Positions 50,801 through 60,541 of a stretch of DNA of 64,000 bases are shown piece by piece. The position numbers and the translations under genes were made by a program. Source of the stretch: Glacieibacterium sp965200405 (GTDB lineage: Bacteria > Pseudomonadota > Alphaproteobacteria > Sphingomonadales > Sphingomonadaceae); NCBI RefSeq assembly GCF_965200405.1, contig NZ_OZ241356.1, forward strand, positions 2,418,001 to 2,482,000. The letters are read 5' to 3'. Numbering within the stretch: position 1 is the stretch's first letter; every line of letters starts with the position of its first letter. Under the pieces are notes generated by a model. It worked only from the letters and a program-made list of their open reading frames with translations, was not told the DNA's origin and made no database searches.

Positions 50801-53800
50801 CTAGAAGCGGACCCTCGCGCCAACGAAGTACCGGCGACCCAGGATGTCGCCATAGGAGCGCGACGGGAATGACGGCATCTTGTCGGTGAAATTGTTGACA
50901 CCGGCCCGCAGCGTCAGCTTGCCGACATCGTACTGCACCGACACCGTATGCTGATAATTCGCCTTCAACACCGGCACGATCGTCGTCTCGATCGTGGCGT
51001 AGTAGCTGCTCCTGGCGCTTGGCAGGTAATAGAGCGAATAGAACAGTCGCAGCGGGCCACGGCTGAAGCGCAGGTCGAGCCTGCCCCGCCATGATGGCAT
51101 TGCGGTTGTGCCATCGGAGCGCGTCAGGTCGAAGCCGGTCACCGACGTCTCGAGCAGCGAGTTGTGCGTCGCCTCGACGTTGACCTCGAGATCGCCCAGG
51201 TCACGGTCGCTGAAGAACCGCCCGATCGGGAAGTGGTAGTTCAGATTATAGACCTCGCCGTGATACCGCAGCGAGCCGGCGTTGAAGGTCTCCTGCCGCG
51301 CTGTTGCGAGGTAGCCGTTGCCATCGCGCGTAAAGGTGCTGCAGATGTCGGCCGGCTGATTGACGTTATCATAGCATGCGGCAAGAAAGTCGTTGACCCC
51401 GAAGTCGGACAGCGCGCCCGTCAACTTCACCTCGATGCGATCGGCGCTGATGGTCAGCCCTGGAATATAGTTCGGCTGGTAGACGAAGCCGTACGTCAAG
51501 GTGTTCGAGATCTCGTTTCGCAGCTGCGGGTTGCCGCCGGTGGTAATCGAGACGATGCCGGTGTTGACCGCTGGGTCGTTGAAGGTGGCAAGCGGCCCAT
51601 ATTCCGGATGCGCCGCGAACAGCTTCTGGCAATTCGCCAGTCGGACCGCGGGGTTCGAGCCGCCGTTGATCTGCGTGACATCGCAAGGGTCGTTGGCCGG
51701 ATTGCCGGGGCTGACGCTGGACGGCGCGAACTGCTGGTCTAACGTCGGCGCGCTGAAGTTGCGGCTGCGCGAGCCGCGCAGGGTCAGTCCGTAATCGACC
51801 TCCCACCTGACGCCGCCGCCCCAGACGTTCTCGCGACCGGCGAGCGAGTTATCGACGAAGCGGTACGAGCCGGTCAGTTCGAGCGCCTTGACGAACGGCA
51901 ACGTGAAGTCCTCGCCGAGCAGCGGGACCAGCAACTCGCCCGACAGTTCGTCGGTGTGGTACTTGCCACTTTCCGGAACCGATACACCGAAGGCGAGCCC
52001 CTGCTGGTCGGCCTCGGTCGGCTCGAACCGGGCGCTTTCGCGTCGATGCTCATAGGCCGCGCTGAACTGCACCTTGCCGCCGGGCAGGGTGATCAGGTCG
52101 CCGCCCAGGGTCGCAAGGAAATCATCCTGCTTGTTTCGGACCGTGTTACCGGTCAGCACCGAGACATAGGCGCGCGCCGCCTCCGATGCGGTCTGCGCCC
52201 CGAACGGGTTGAGCGGTGCACAGGCGGCATCGTCGTTCGCCGAGGAGGCGTCGGCGTTGATGGCGCAGACGATCTGCCCGCTCGAGTTGCGAACCGCGGC
52301 CAGGGCGTTGGTCATGTGATCGAGATAGGGGGCCCAGACCCGGTAGCTGGACTTGGTCTCGCCGTGGCTGGCCGAAGCGCTCCAGTAAAACTTGCGCTCG
52401 CCGATCGCGAAATCGCCGTCGAGGGCGACCAGCGCGCGACCGGTGTCGGTGACGTTGGTGCCGGCGCGGGTCGGCAGGATGTCGAAGAATTTGGAAAGCG
52501 TCAGCGGGCCACCGTTGGCAAAGCTCGGGCTCGCGGCACTGAGCGTGGCAATGGCGGCCGACGTCAGGAAGGGATTGGTCCTGTTGAAGGTAATGGAACC
52601 CTGGCCGTCGCCGCCGCCGACGAAGCGCACGATGCTTTGCGTCCCGAGCGGATCGTCGCCGCGCTGATGGCCATAGATGAACTCGCCCGACAATTTGACA
52701 TGATCGGTCAGGTCGTAATGTCCGATGACCGATCCGGTATAGCGTTCGACGCCCGAGATCAGCGTCGACAGCCGGCGTGGGTCGCTGCCCTCGCCGCCGA
52801 CCGCGGTGCTGGAGACGCCCTGGATGACGCCGGTGTTGTACGGAATGACCGACTGGCCGTCGGGCGCGAACTGCAGGGCGGTGCCGCCCGAGCGCAGCAG
52901 CGCCGAGGCGGATGTCGAGTTGGTACCGAACAGCACGCCGTTCACATTGTAGCGCCACAGGCGCCCGTTATAGACATAGACCGTCGGTGACTGGCCGTCG
53001 GATGTGCTGGTATTGAGCGGATTGGTGACGGCACGCGGCGCCCTGTTGAAGAACGGCCGGTCGGACTCAAGCAGCGCCGTTGTCTTGGAATATTCGAAGT
53101 CGGCCGCGATGTTGCCGCGACCACCGGCGAAGTTCTTGCCGACCGTCACCCGAAAAGCCGGCTGGCTATAGTCGCCGCGCGTGCCGATGCCGGATTGGGC
53201 GTCGAGCTCGACGCCGCTGAAGTTCTTCTTGAGAACATAGTTCACGACACCGGCGATCGCATCCGAACCATAGACCGCCGCGCCGCCTGCCTGGACGATG
53301 TCGACGCGCTCGATCAGGCCGGCGGGAATGACGTTGACGTCGACGGCCCGGTTGCCGAGTCCCGACGCGGACGTCACCATCCGGCGCCCGTTGACCAGCG
53401 TCAGCGTGCGACCCGCGCCAAGCCCGAAAAGGTTGGGAAAGGTCTGTCCGGAGCCGCCGGGAAAGCCGGAGAACGGCGCTTCGGGTAGCTCCGGTACGTT
53501 GGAGGTAATCTGGTTCAGCATCTCGCCGACCTGATTGAAGCCGCGGTCGGTCAGCGCGCTCGCATCGAACACATTGACCGGGGCGGCGGTGCTGACGTTG
53601 GTGCGGCGGATGCGCGATCCGGTCACGACGATGTCCGTTGCTTCGACGTCGGCGGTCGCGACACCTTGCGCGACCGATGCATCGGCCGCGCTATCGTCGT
53701 TTCCCACGTACATCACGCCGGCGGGCGTGCGCCTGACCTTCAGGCCGCTGCCATTCAACAGACGCTGCAGTGCCTGATCTGCCGTAAAGGCGCCTCGGAC

Positions 53801-54016
53801 TGCAGGACTACTTTTTCCGCGGACCGTGCTTTCCGAGAAAATGATCTGTTGATGCGAAGCTTGGCCGAGCGCGCGCAGGCCATCGCCAAGATAGCCCGCA
53901 GGGACGTCGATATTATAGACTTGCTCCTGGGCCTGCGCGATCGCCGGTACGGTGGCCATCAACACTGCGACGATTGCAGTCGAGCAGCCGAACCGGATCG
54001 AATTCATTGCGCGCAT
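50801..54016 (-). CDS. TonB-dependent receptor with STN signalling domain
   Basis: A 1071-residue transducer-type receptor. Signal peptide MRAMNSIRFGCSTAIVAVLM..., then an STN (secretin/TonB short) domain at about residues 35-105 (YNIDVPAGYLGDGLRALGQA), TonB box and plug from about 130 (DIVVTGSRIRRTNVSTAAPV), plug strand ERVDIVQAGGAAVYGSDAIA, and a large barrel ending YFVGARVRF. STN receptors report ligand occupancy to a FecR-type anti-sigma factor, and such a factor and an ECF sigma are encoded directly upstream. The long form with LxRSRNFSAPTLDQQF is the class common in sphingomonads for peptides and other large ligands. Ligand unknown. Confidence 0.95.
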   Translation of the reverse strand: MRAMNSIRFGCSTAIVAVLMATVPAIAQAQEQVYNIDVPAGYLGDGLRALGQASHQQIIFSESTVRGKSSPAVRGAFTADQALQRLLNGSGLKVRRTPAGVMYVGNDDSAADASVAQGVATADVEATDIVVTGSRIRRTNVSTAAPVNVFDASALTDRGFNQVGEMLNQITSNVPELPEAPFSGFPGGSGQTFPNLFGLGAGRTLTLVNGRRMVTSASGLGNRAVDVNVIPAGLIERVDIVQAGGAAVYGSDAIAGVVNYVLKKNFSGVELDAQSGIGTRGDYSQPAFRVTVGKNFAGGRGNIAADFEYSKTTALLESDRPFFNRAPRAVTNPLNTSTSDGQSPTVYVYNGRLWRYNVNGVLFGTNSTSASALLRSGGTALQFAPDGQSVIPYNTGVIQGVSSTAVGGEGSDPRRLSTLISGVERYTGSVIGHYDLTDHVKLSGEFIYGHQRGDDPLGTQSIVRFVGGGDGQGSITFNRTNPFLTSAAIATLSAASPSFANGGPLTLSKFFDILPTRAGTNVTDTGRALVALDGDFAIGERKFYWSASASHGETKSSYRVWAPYLDHMTNALAAVRNSSGQIVCAINADASSANDDAACAPLNPFGAQTASEAARAYVSVLTGNTVRNKQDDFLATLGGDLITLPGGKVQFSAAYEHRRESARFEPTEADQQGLAFGVSVPESGKYHTDELSGELLVPLLGEDFTLPFVKALELTGSYRFVDNSLAGRENVWGGGVRWEVDYGLTLRGSRSRNFSAPTLDQQFAPSSVSPGNPANDPCDVTQINGGSNPAVRLANCQKLFAAHPEYGPLATFNDPAVNTGIVSITTGGNPQLRNEISNTLTYGFVYQPNYIPGLTISADRIEVKLTGALSDFGVNDFLAACYDNVNQPADICSTFTRDGNGYLATARQETFNAGSLRYHGEVYNLNYHFPIGRFFSDRDLGDLEVNVEATHNSLLETSVTGFDLTRSDGTTAMPSWRGRLDLRFSRGPLRLFYSLYYLPSARSSYYATIETTIVPVLKANYQHTVSVQYDVGKLTLRAGVNNFTDKMPSFPSRSYGDILGRRYFVGARVRF

Positions 54017-54099
54017 CTTCGAAGCCCCCTTCGTTGGTCGGCGGATCGTAATAAAACCGCCATGAAGGGTAGTACGTTCGACTCGTGAAAACCCGAAGC

Positions 54100-55173
54100 C
54101 TAGCCGACAGATTCACTTCGCCGGCGGCGGACCAGCACGATGTCGGTGGCCCCGGCTTCCGCCTTTATGTCGAAAGCCGCCGACAGGCCCTGTACCAGCG
54201 CATTGGTGTCACCGGCTTGAAATACCCCCGAAACGCGCACGTCCGAGGTTGCGGCATCGCCGATCCTCAGGGGTTTTTCGGCATATCTGTTCATTCGCTC
54301 GACGACGACGCCCAGTTCCTGATCGTTGAACACGAGCTCGCCCGCTTCCCACGACAGTGAGCGCACCGGATCCGCCGGCTCTACCACGGCTTGCCTGCTG
54401 CCGGAGGGGGCGGCGTTGTTCGACGACAAGATAATTTCGTGGCCGGGCGTCAGCAGCCGGTCGGCAGGCAATTGGGCGGCGCCACGGGACAGGGTCGGGA
54501 CGATCCCGATGGCGTTGCGGTCGAGCAGCGCGACATGGCCCTCGTACAGCACGACATGGACATGATTTTGCAGCATCTCGACGCTGAACGCGGTCCCGGT
54601 CGCCACCACGACCTCGTCCGCTGCCTGGACCGAGAACGGGCGCAGCGGGTTCTTCGCGACGTCGAACTTGGCGCGCCCCTGCTCGAGCCACAGGCGCCGG
54701 TCGCCGCGGGTGAACTTCACCTTCACCACGGTGTTGGCATCGAGTGAGATCTTGGAGCCATCCGCCAGCGCCACCACCCGACGCTCGCCGATGCCGGTCG
54801 AATAGGTCCGTGGCAGCAGTACCGCCCAGATGCCGACCGCCGCGACCAGCACGACGATGCTCGCCGCGATCAGGGCCGCGCGCAGCGGCCCGATATACGT
54901 AGCGACAGGACGATGGTTGAGACTGCGGCGCGCCGAGGCGAGCGCGGACTGGCGCAGCTTCATCACGGCTTCGCTGGCCGCGTAATTCTCGACCTCGTCC
55001 CACGTGGTGACGATCTCCTCGATCGTCCGGACATGGGTCGGGTCGGCGTCGAGCCAGGCCTGCAGTTCCGCCTGTTGCTCGACCGGCATCTCGCCATCGG
55101 CAAGCCGCGCGGCCCAGGTTGCGGCGCGCTCCGTTCGGTCGGAGCCGGCGTCGTCAGGAATTACGCCACTCAC
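54100..55173 (-). CDS. FecR-family anti-sigma factor/regulator
   Basis: A 357-residue membrane regulator. The cytoplasmic N-terminal DUF4880-type helix region (RTERAATWAARLADGE, AWLDADPTHVRTIEEI) binds the sigma factor. One membrane helix (about residues 98-118, AALIAASIVVLVAAVGIWAV) follows, then the FecR periplasmic domain (TGIGERRVVALADGSKISLD) and a C-terminal secretin/TonB-like segment. The GTG start overlaps the ECF sigma stop by 4 bases (GTGA). It should relay the signal from the STN domain of the receptor encoded 84 bases downstream. Confidence 0.93.
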   Translation of the reverse strand: MSGVIPDDAGSDRTERAATWAARLADGEMPVEQQAELQAWLDADPTHVRTIEEIVTTWDEVENYAASEAVMKLRQSALASARRSLNHRPVATYIGPLRAALIAASIVVLVAAVGIWAVLLPRTYSTGIGERRVVALADGSKISLDANTVVKVKFTRGDRRLWLEQGRAKFDVAKNPLRPFSVQAADEVVVATGTAFSVEMLQNHVHVVLYEGHVALLDRNAIGIVPTLSRGAAQLPADRLLTPGHEIILSSNNAAPSGSRQAVVEPADPVRSLSWEAGELVFNDQELGVVVERMNRYAEKPLRIGDAATSDVRVSGVFQAGDTNALVQGLSAAFDIKAEAGATDIVLVRRRRSESVG

Positions 55174-55733
55174 GCATCGACTCCAAACTTTTCGCGCAAA
55201 TGTACACTGGCGCGCACGACATGCTGCTCGACGGTACGAACCGATACCCCGAGCATGTCGGCAATTTCCCGTTGCTTCAGATTTTCCAGCCTGAACAGAA
55301 CGAAGATCGTCCGGGTTCGCTCCGGCAGTTCCATCAGCGCGGCGATGACGGTCGCCAGCGACTGCTTGCCGCGAAGCACCCGGTCGGGGTCGCGTTCCTC
55401 CACCCGGCCCGCCTCGGTGACGCCCAGGCCGGCCTGGTAAGCGGCGCGAACATGGTAGCGCCGCGCCCGGTCACGCAGCAGGTTCGCGGCGATCTGGAAG
55501 ATGTACCCGTCCGGCCTGAGCGGATCGATGGTCTCGCTGCGCTGGGTGGCGCGCAGCAGCACCTCCTGCGTAAGGTCCTCGGCCTCCGAATGGTTGCGGA
55601 TCCGACGCAGGAAGAACGCCATCAGCGCCGGCCGAAAGCGTTGGCTTACACCGCCGCCCGCTGGACTGGCATCCGTCTGCACGATCTCTGCTTCACCCAC
55701 TGGCGCCAGGTCCCACGGTATAGGCGCGATCAA
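55170..55733 (-). CDS. ECF-type (FecI-like) RNA polymerase sigma factor
   Basis: 187 residues from TTG 55733; a later GTG near 55681 is also possible, since the recognisable part starts after about residue 30. Sigma region 2 is FLRRIRNHSEAEDLTQEVLL and DGYIFQIAANLLRDRARR, and region 4 is LPERTRTIFVLFRLENLKQR with EIADMLGVSVRTVEQHVVRA as the -35-binding helix-turn-helix. It sits 40 bases after the CapA gene and couples to FecR, so it is cotranscribed with the peptidase unit and probably drives it when the receptor binds ligand. Confidence 0.92.
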   Translation of the reverse strand: MIAPIPWDLAPVGEAEIVQTDASPAGGGVSQRFRPALMAFFLRRIRNHSEAEDLTQEVLLRATQRSETIDPLRPDGYIFQIAANLLRDRARRYHVRAAYQAGLGVTEAGRVEERDPDRVLRGKQSLATVIAALMELPERTRTIFVLFRLENLKQREIADMLGVSVRTVEQHVVRASVHLREKFGVDA

Positions 55734-55772
55734 GCCGGTTTCCTATCGGGGCCGTAGCGATGCGATTGCTCA

Positions 55773-57188
55773 TCAGGGTATCCGGATCACGCCGACCGAG
55801 CCTTCGATCGCGATACGGGTGCCGAACTGGTTGGAATGGCTTTGCATGTCGGTCAGGATGCGCCGGGCATTCACCGGGTCGGCAAGGTGGGGAATGCCGC
55901 GCCGGGACAGGTCGTAGGTGTTCCCGAGATCGAGCGGGTACAGCCGCACCGTGCTGGCGCGTCCGCCCTCGAAGTCGGTGATCGCGACGACGCCGTCGTA
56001 CCAGCTCGCGGGATTGCCGCCCGGCCGTACCGAACGCTCCTTCGGCTTGGGCGGCGGCGCGTGCCCGGTTTCGTCCGGATACAGCTGCAGCGCCGACTCC
56101 TGCAGCATCTTGATTTCGGCATTGATGAAGAAGACGCCCATTCCGTACAGCACGGGATGGCCCTTGTAGATCTCGACGCCGCGCAGCGAATGGGGGCCGC
56201 CGCCGAGGATGACGTCGGCACCGGCGTCGACCGCATCGTGGAACAGCTTGACCAGGAAGTCGGGCGGCGCCGGCGTGTCGTCGTCGTCGCCGGTGGGGCT
56301 CTCGTGCGCGTGGATGGTGAAGACCACCAGGTCCGCTGCCGCCTTGGCATCGCGCACCGACTTGAGCAGCGCGGTATGGTCGTACAGGTCCATGTCATAG
56401 CTCATGCCGGTCCGGTCCGACAGCCGGTAGACCTGCTCGTGCAGCGTCACTTCCTTTGCCCCGGGCAGCGGCGGCGGTTGCAGCGGCGAGGCCAGCGACG
56501 TCGCCAGCGACCGCACCTGTGCCATCTGCGCGGCGTCGACAAGCTGGACCGCCTGGGTGCGCAACAGGCTGATGCCGGCGCGGGCGGGAACATCGTCGAA
56601 GGCGTCGTTGGCCCCGGCGTTCGCCTTGAATGTCGCGGCGGTGGAGACCAGCGCGACGCTGCCCTTGAGCGTTTCGAGCACCCCGGCCCGTCGCGCCTCC
56701 GCCAGCGTCCGACCGCCACCTGCATGGACGATGCCCGCGGCGTCGAGCAACCGCTGCGATTCCAGCAGGCCTTCGCCGCCCCAGTCAGTCGCGTGGTTGT
56801 TGGCCATCGAGACCATATCGATGCCCATCGCCTTCATGTCGGTCCCCAGGCTCGGCTCGCCCCACAACAGGCCATTGCCATAGCCCTGGCCCTTGAAGGT
56901 CTTGAGGTCGAAGAACACGCCCTCGCGGTTGCCGATCGTCGCGTCAGCGCTGCGGATCAGCGACAGGACCTTTTGCAATTCCGCATCGCTGCTGTTGGCG
57001 TAGGGGTGCGAGTAGAGCAGGTCGCCGATCGTCACGAGGCGGAAATGCCCCTTGAGGCTGACCGGCTTGCGCGGCTGGGCGAGATAGTCCGCCGGCTCGT
57101 TGGAGGGCAGAACATCCTGCGCGGCGACCGGACCGGCAGCGCAGATCATTGCCGCCACGACGGCGGCGACACTCGACAGCATCTTCAC
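55773..57188 (-). CDS. CapA-family (PGA_cap) metallophosphoesterase-like exported protein
   Basis: About 471 residues. GTG 57188 overlaps the M61 stop (GTGA) and adds two residues before an ATG; a signal peptide follows (LSSVAAVVAAMICAAGPVAA). The PGA_cap/CapA motifs are in order: VTIGDLLYSHPYA, TIGNREGVFFD, VSMANNHATDWGGEGL, VVFTIHAHE, and ILGGGPHSLRGVEIYKGHPV. CapA proteins belong to the calcineurin-like phosphoesterase clan and are known from poly-gamma-glutamate capsule loci, though most members are of unknown activity. It is a clear paralogue of the partial gene at 63364, and in both places it follows an M61 peptidase. Confidence 0.9.
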   Translation of the reverse strand: MKMLSSVAAVVAAMICAAGPVAAQDVLPSNEPADYLAQPRKPVSLKGHFRLVTIGDLLYSHPYANSSDAELQKVLSLIRSADATIGNREGVFFDLKTFKGQGYGNGLLWGEPSLGTDMKAMGIDMVSMANNHATDWGGEGLLESQRLLDAAGIVHAGGGRTLAEARRAGVLETLKGSVALVSTAATFKANAGANDAFDDVPARAGISLLRTQAVQLVDAAQMAQVRSLATSLASPLQPPPLPGAKEVTLHEQVYRLSDRTGMSYDMDLYDHTALLKSVRDAKAAADLVVFTIHAHESPTGDDDDTPAPPDFLVKLFHDAVDAGADVILGGGPHSLRGVEIYKGHPVLYGMGVFFINAEIKMLQESALQLYPDETGHAPPPKPKERSVRPGGNPASWYDGVVAITDFEGGRASTVRLYPLDLGNTYDLSRRGIPHLADPVNARRILTDMQSHSNQFGTRIAIEGSVGVIRIP

Positions 57189-58870
57189 AGCTTGCAACTC
57201 GCTTCGGGAACGCCGGGCTTGCGCGTCCACTGATAGGCTTCGACCGGCTTGCCCCGCGGCAGGTAGGTCAGCGGGAAGGTCTTGCCGTCGCGCGTCACCT
57301 GCAGCGCCAGGGTCCGGTTCACCTCCGCCTGCACCGCGTCCAGCGCGACGCCGTAACTGATCATGTCGCCGTCGCGCAGCCCCGCCTTGGCTGCCTCGGA
57401 GCCGGGCTTCAGGCCGCGAACGATCTTCTGGGTGCCGAGCAGCGAGGCGTTGTCGAAGCCCAGGTCGAACTGGCGGATCGGCGTGACGACGCGTTCGAAA
57501 CACGGCCCGAAGGCGTCGCTGTCGGGCAGCATCAGGCCACCCGCGAGCATCGACCGATGCAATTTCGGTCCGGCCTCGCCGATCTCGGCCCGCAGCAGGT
57601 CGAGCCACTTGGCCTCGGAAAGCTTTTCACCGGCGTGCATCCGGGCGTTCATCGCGAGGATCAGATCGTCGATCGAGCGCTTGCCGCCCGATGCCTTGCG
57701 GATCCGGTCGTTGAGCACGGCGAAGTACATCGCGCCGCGATCATAGGGCAGCACCCGGATCCGGGTGTCCTCCCAGAAATGCGGCGCGACCTGGTCTTCG
57801 GGCGTGTCGCGCAGCGCGTTGGTATAATAGCGGCTCGCCGTCTCGTTGAGGTCGGCGAGATAATGCGCGTCGTCGATCAGCCCGGCACGCCACGCCAGCA
57901 GCGCCTGGTAATAGACCGCATTGCCCTCGTTGTACCATTTCTCGAGGTCGTCGTTCGACGTCCAGGTGTGGGTCATCTCGTGACCCAGGATGGACTTCAA
58001 ATTCTCGCCGTCGACGCCCGCGCCGTATGTCACCAGGAACGAATGGGTCAGCGCCGCGCCGCCGCCGCCGTTCATCGGGTTGTTCCGAATGAAGACGCGA
58101 TAGGGTGGCTCGACCTCATCCCGAAAGAACCGGCTCATCCAGCCGTGGAGCCGGGCGGTCCACAGCATCGCCGGGCGCGGATCGAAGGGTGGCGTACCGC
58201 CCCAGACCGCGGAGAACTCGCCGACGCGCGGCTCGGGCGACTGTTTCAACTGGCCTGCCATGAACACCGTGCTGTCGAGCCGGGACAGCGGCCCTGCCGG
58301 CAGCTCGACATCGCCGTCGCCATAGCTGCTGACCGCCCTGGCGCCCGGCCCCATGCTCGCCAGGTTCCAGCCGATGGCGACGCGGTACGGTTTGTCGATG
58401 GCCAAGGCTGCGACCAGCGTGTTGCCGACCCCGGAAAAGCTGTTGCCGTCGACGCGCAACTGGATCGGCGGGCCGCCGCGCACCAGCGCAATATTGTGGA
58501 GCGGCAACCGATAGCGGACGCTGAGTATGCCCTTGACCGCACGCCCGGCGATCCACGCGCTGTCGTCGCCGGTCCGCATCGACATCGGCACGGGGCCCGA
58601 TGCATCGGCGACCGTCATGTCGAGGACGCTTTGCGGACCAGCCATGCCCGGCACGATCGTTCCGATCCGCACCAGCGGCGTCCCGGCGGCGACATCGACA
58701 TCCGGCACCGTCAGGCTGACTTCGACGCTGCCGGTGCCTGCGGTCTCGTCGACCGCGCTGGGCGTGATCAGCACTCGCGCCAGCGGGCCCGAGGGCGCGC
58801 CCGGTGCTGCCGCCGCTGCTGCCGTTGATGCCATCAGCGTGAGGACGAACGCCTTGAGAATAGCCTTCAT
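57185..58870 (-). CDS. M61-family metallopeptidase with C-terminal PDZ domain, exported (copy 1)
   Basis: A 561-residue protein from the ATG at 58870 (AGGGGG upstream) with a signal peptide (KAFVLTLMASTAAAAAA). An N-terminal beta domain leads to the gluzincin zinc site: HEMTH at residues 297-301 (ILGHEMTHTWT), and the third ligand Glu in KWYNEGNAVYYQ. A C-terminal PDZ-like segment (GLKPGSEAAKAGLRDGDMIS) follows. M61 enzymes are glycyl/alanyl aminopeptidases; some release acidic N-terminal residues. Exported location fits trimming of peptides in the periplasm. It is the first gene of the minus-strand unit and a paralogue of the plus-strand gene at 61715. Confidence 0.9.
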   Translation of the reverse strand: MKAILKAFVLTLMASTAAAAAAPGAPSGPLARVLITPSAVDETAGTGSVEVSLTVPDVDVAAGTPLVRIGTIVPGMAGPQSVLDMTVADASGPVPMSMRTGDDSAWIAGRAVKGILSVRYRLPLHNIALVRGGPPIQLRVDGNSFSGVGNTLVAALAIDKPYRVAIGWNLASMGPGARAVSSYGDGDVELPAGPLSRLDSTVFMAGQLKQSPEPRVGEFSAVWGGTPPFDPRPAMLWTARLHGWMSRFFRDEVEPPYRVFIRNNPMNGGGGAALTHSFLVTYGAGVDGENLKSILGHEMTHTWTSNDDLEKWYNEGNAVYYQALLAWRAGLIDDAHYLADLNETASRYYTNALRDTPEDQVAPHFWEDTRIRVLPYDRGAMYFAVLNDRIRKASGGKRSIDDLILAMNARMHAGEKLSEAKWLDLLRAEIGEAGPKLHRSMLAGGLMLPDSDAFGPCFERVVTPIRQFDLGFDNASLLGTQKIVRGLKPGSEAAKAGLRDGDMISYGVALDAVQAEVNRTLALQVTRDGKTFPLTYLPRGKPVEAYQWTRKPGVPEASCKL

Positions 58871-59041
58871 CGGTCCCCCTCGCTCATCGCTCGACACCAG
58901 TCATGCCCCCATCAGCCGCCGACAGTTTCAGACATCAATACGCCCGACGACCGAAAACCCACTTCGCGACAGGCGGCCTCGATCGTGAGGTTTCGGCGAT
59001 GAGCCGCGTATTACCGGTCAGCAGCAGCTTCGGGGGGCGGC
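58871..59041. promoter_or_regulatory. Divergent promoter region of the two peptidase units
   Basis: These 171 bases separate the M61 gene (minus) and the S10 gene (plus), so both peptidase units must start here. Ribosome sites AGGGGG (minus) and GGGGGGCG (plus) are at the ends. An ECF-sigma promoter is expected from the FecI/FecR genes downstream, but I could not identify one securely by eye. Confidence 0.45.
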
Positions 59042-60541
59042 GTGGGATTCAGGACGAAGGCCGGGTGGGCCCGCGCATTGCTCGGCTTGGCCATCGCCGC
59101 GCTGGCGGTGCCGGTGAGCGCCGAGCCGCCGGCGATCGTCACCCGCCACTCGATCACGGTCGCCGGCCGCCCGCTTGAATATTCCGCCGAGGCCGGTCGC
59201 ATCGCCATCCGCGATGTCGGCACCGGCGAGCCGCTGGGCCATATCTTCTACGTCGCCTATCGCGTCGCGCCTTCGCCCGGCAAGACCCGGCCGCTCGCCT
59301 TCATCTGGAATGGCGGCCCCGGCTTGCCCGCCGCCTCGACCGAGTTCGAGGGTTTTGGCCCCCGGCGTATCGAGGGCGACCATCTGGTCGACAACGACGA
59401 CACGCTGTTGACCGATGCCGACCTGGTCTTCGTCGACCCGGTCGGGACCGGCTTCTCGCGCGCCGTCAGCGCCGCGGCCCAGCCGGCCTTTACCAGCATC
59501 GTCGGTGACGTCGCCGCCGCGACCGAATTCGTCCGCGCCTGGGTGCTCCAGCACGGCGACGAGGCGACACCGCTCATCCTGTCGGGCCAAAGCTATGGCT
59601 CCGGTCGCGCCGGATCGGCGGCCTACCAGCTGCTGAAGCGCGGCTTCAAGGTCAGGGGGCTGGCGCTGATTTCGAACTCGTCCGGCCTGCCGCAATATCC
59701 CGGGCAGGACCTGATCGCGACTGCGATGCACGTCGGCGACTACGCCGTCGCCGCACATTATTACCACAAGCTGTCGCCCACGCTGGGCGCCACCCCCGAG
59801 GCGGTCCGTCGCTCCGCCGAGGACTGGGCTCGCCGCGTCTATCTTCCCTCGCTGCGACGCCTCGCCAGCCTTTCCGTCGCGCAGCGCCGTCAGGTGGCAG
59901 TCGAACTCGCGCGGCATACCGGTCTGGCCGTGAGCGAGATCGACATCGACAAGCTGATCGTGACGCAAGGCTTTTTCCTGGGGCACCTGGTTCCCGGGAA
60001 GCTGCCCTATTATTCCGATTACCGGATCTTCGAGCCCTTTCATGCGCCGCCGCTGACCATCGGGCTGCACTCTCTGCGCCACGATCTCGGCTATCACTCC
60101 GATCTGCCATACCTCGGCATCGAGACGCTGGAGGACGGCTTCGCCCCTGGCGGCGTCTATCCCAAATCGGTGAACGCGCTGTGGCTTCACTCCACGGTCT
60201 ATGGTGCGACGCCCGAGCAGATCCATGCAGCCGAGGTTGCGTGGGAGGCGCGCGACGTCATCGGCATGCCGCAATACGGCGCGAACCTGCCGGGCGCCGC
60301 CGAGGCGATCAAGCTCGATCCGCGGCTCAGGGTGCTCGTCGCCCACGCCGCCTATGATCCGCTCGGTGGGTGCTCGATCGATGCCGAGCTCGGCCGGCAT
60401 CTCGAACCGCCGTTCCACGAGGCGATCGGCTTCCGCTGCTATCTGGCCGGCCACGCCATCTACCGCGACGCCCCGGCCCGCGCCCTGTTCGCCGACGATC
60501 TGCGCCGCCTGGCGCGGCTGGCATCCGGAGAAACACCATGA
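59042..60541 (+). CDS. S10-family serine carboxypeptidase, exported
   Basis: A 499-residue protein from GTG 59042 (GGGGGGCG upstream) with a signal peptide (WARALLGLAIAALAVPVSA). It is an alpha/beta-hydrolase of the carboxypeptidase Y group: oxyanion region WNGGPGLPAAS, catalytic Ser in ILSGQSYGSGRAG, Asp in HAAYDPLGGC, His in YLAGHAIYRD. The motif is WNGGPG, as in S10 peptidases, although the usual GGPGxSS is GGPGLPAAS. S10 enzymes remove C-terminal residues, best at acidic pH. It begins the plus-strand unit; its stop overlaps the next ATG (ATGA). Confidence 0.9.
   Translation: MGFRTKAGWARALLGLAIAALAVPVSAEPPAIVTRHSITVAGRPLEYSAEAGRIAIRDVGTGEPLGHIFYVAYRVAPSPGKTRPLAFIWNGGPGLPAASTEFEGFGPRRIEGDHLVDNDDTLLTDADLVFVDPVGTGFSRAVSAAAQPAFTSIVGDVAAATEFVRAWVLQHGDEATPLILSGQSYGSGRAGSAAYQLLKRGFKVRGLALISNSSGLPQYPGQDLIATAMHVGDYAVAAHYYHKLSPTLGATPEAVRRSAEDWARRVYLPSLRRLASLSVAQRRQVAVELARHTGLAVSEIDIDKLIVTQGFFLGHLVPGKLPYYSDYRIFEPFHAPPLTIGLHSLRHDLGYHSDLPYLGIETLEDGFAPGGVYPKSVNALWLHSTVYGATPEQIHAAEVAWEARDVIGMPQYGANLPGAAEAIKLDPRLRVLVAHAAYDPLGGCSIDAELGRHLEPPFHEAIGFRCYLAGHAIYRDAPARALFADDLRRLARLASGETP

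Noticed and set aside
49474..50889. 471-codon plus frame opposite the MFS gene
   Set aside because: Highly charged Gln/Arg/Asp-rich translation typical of antisense of membrane proteins.
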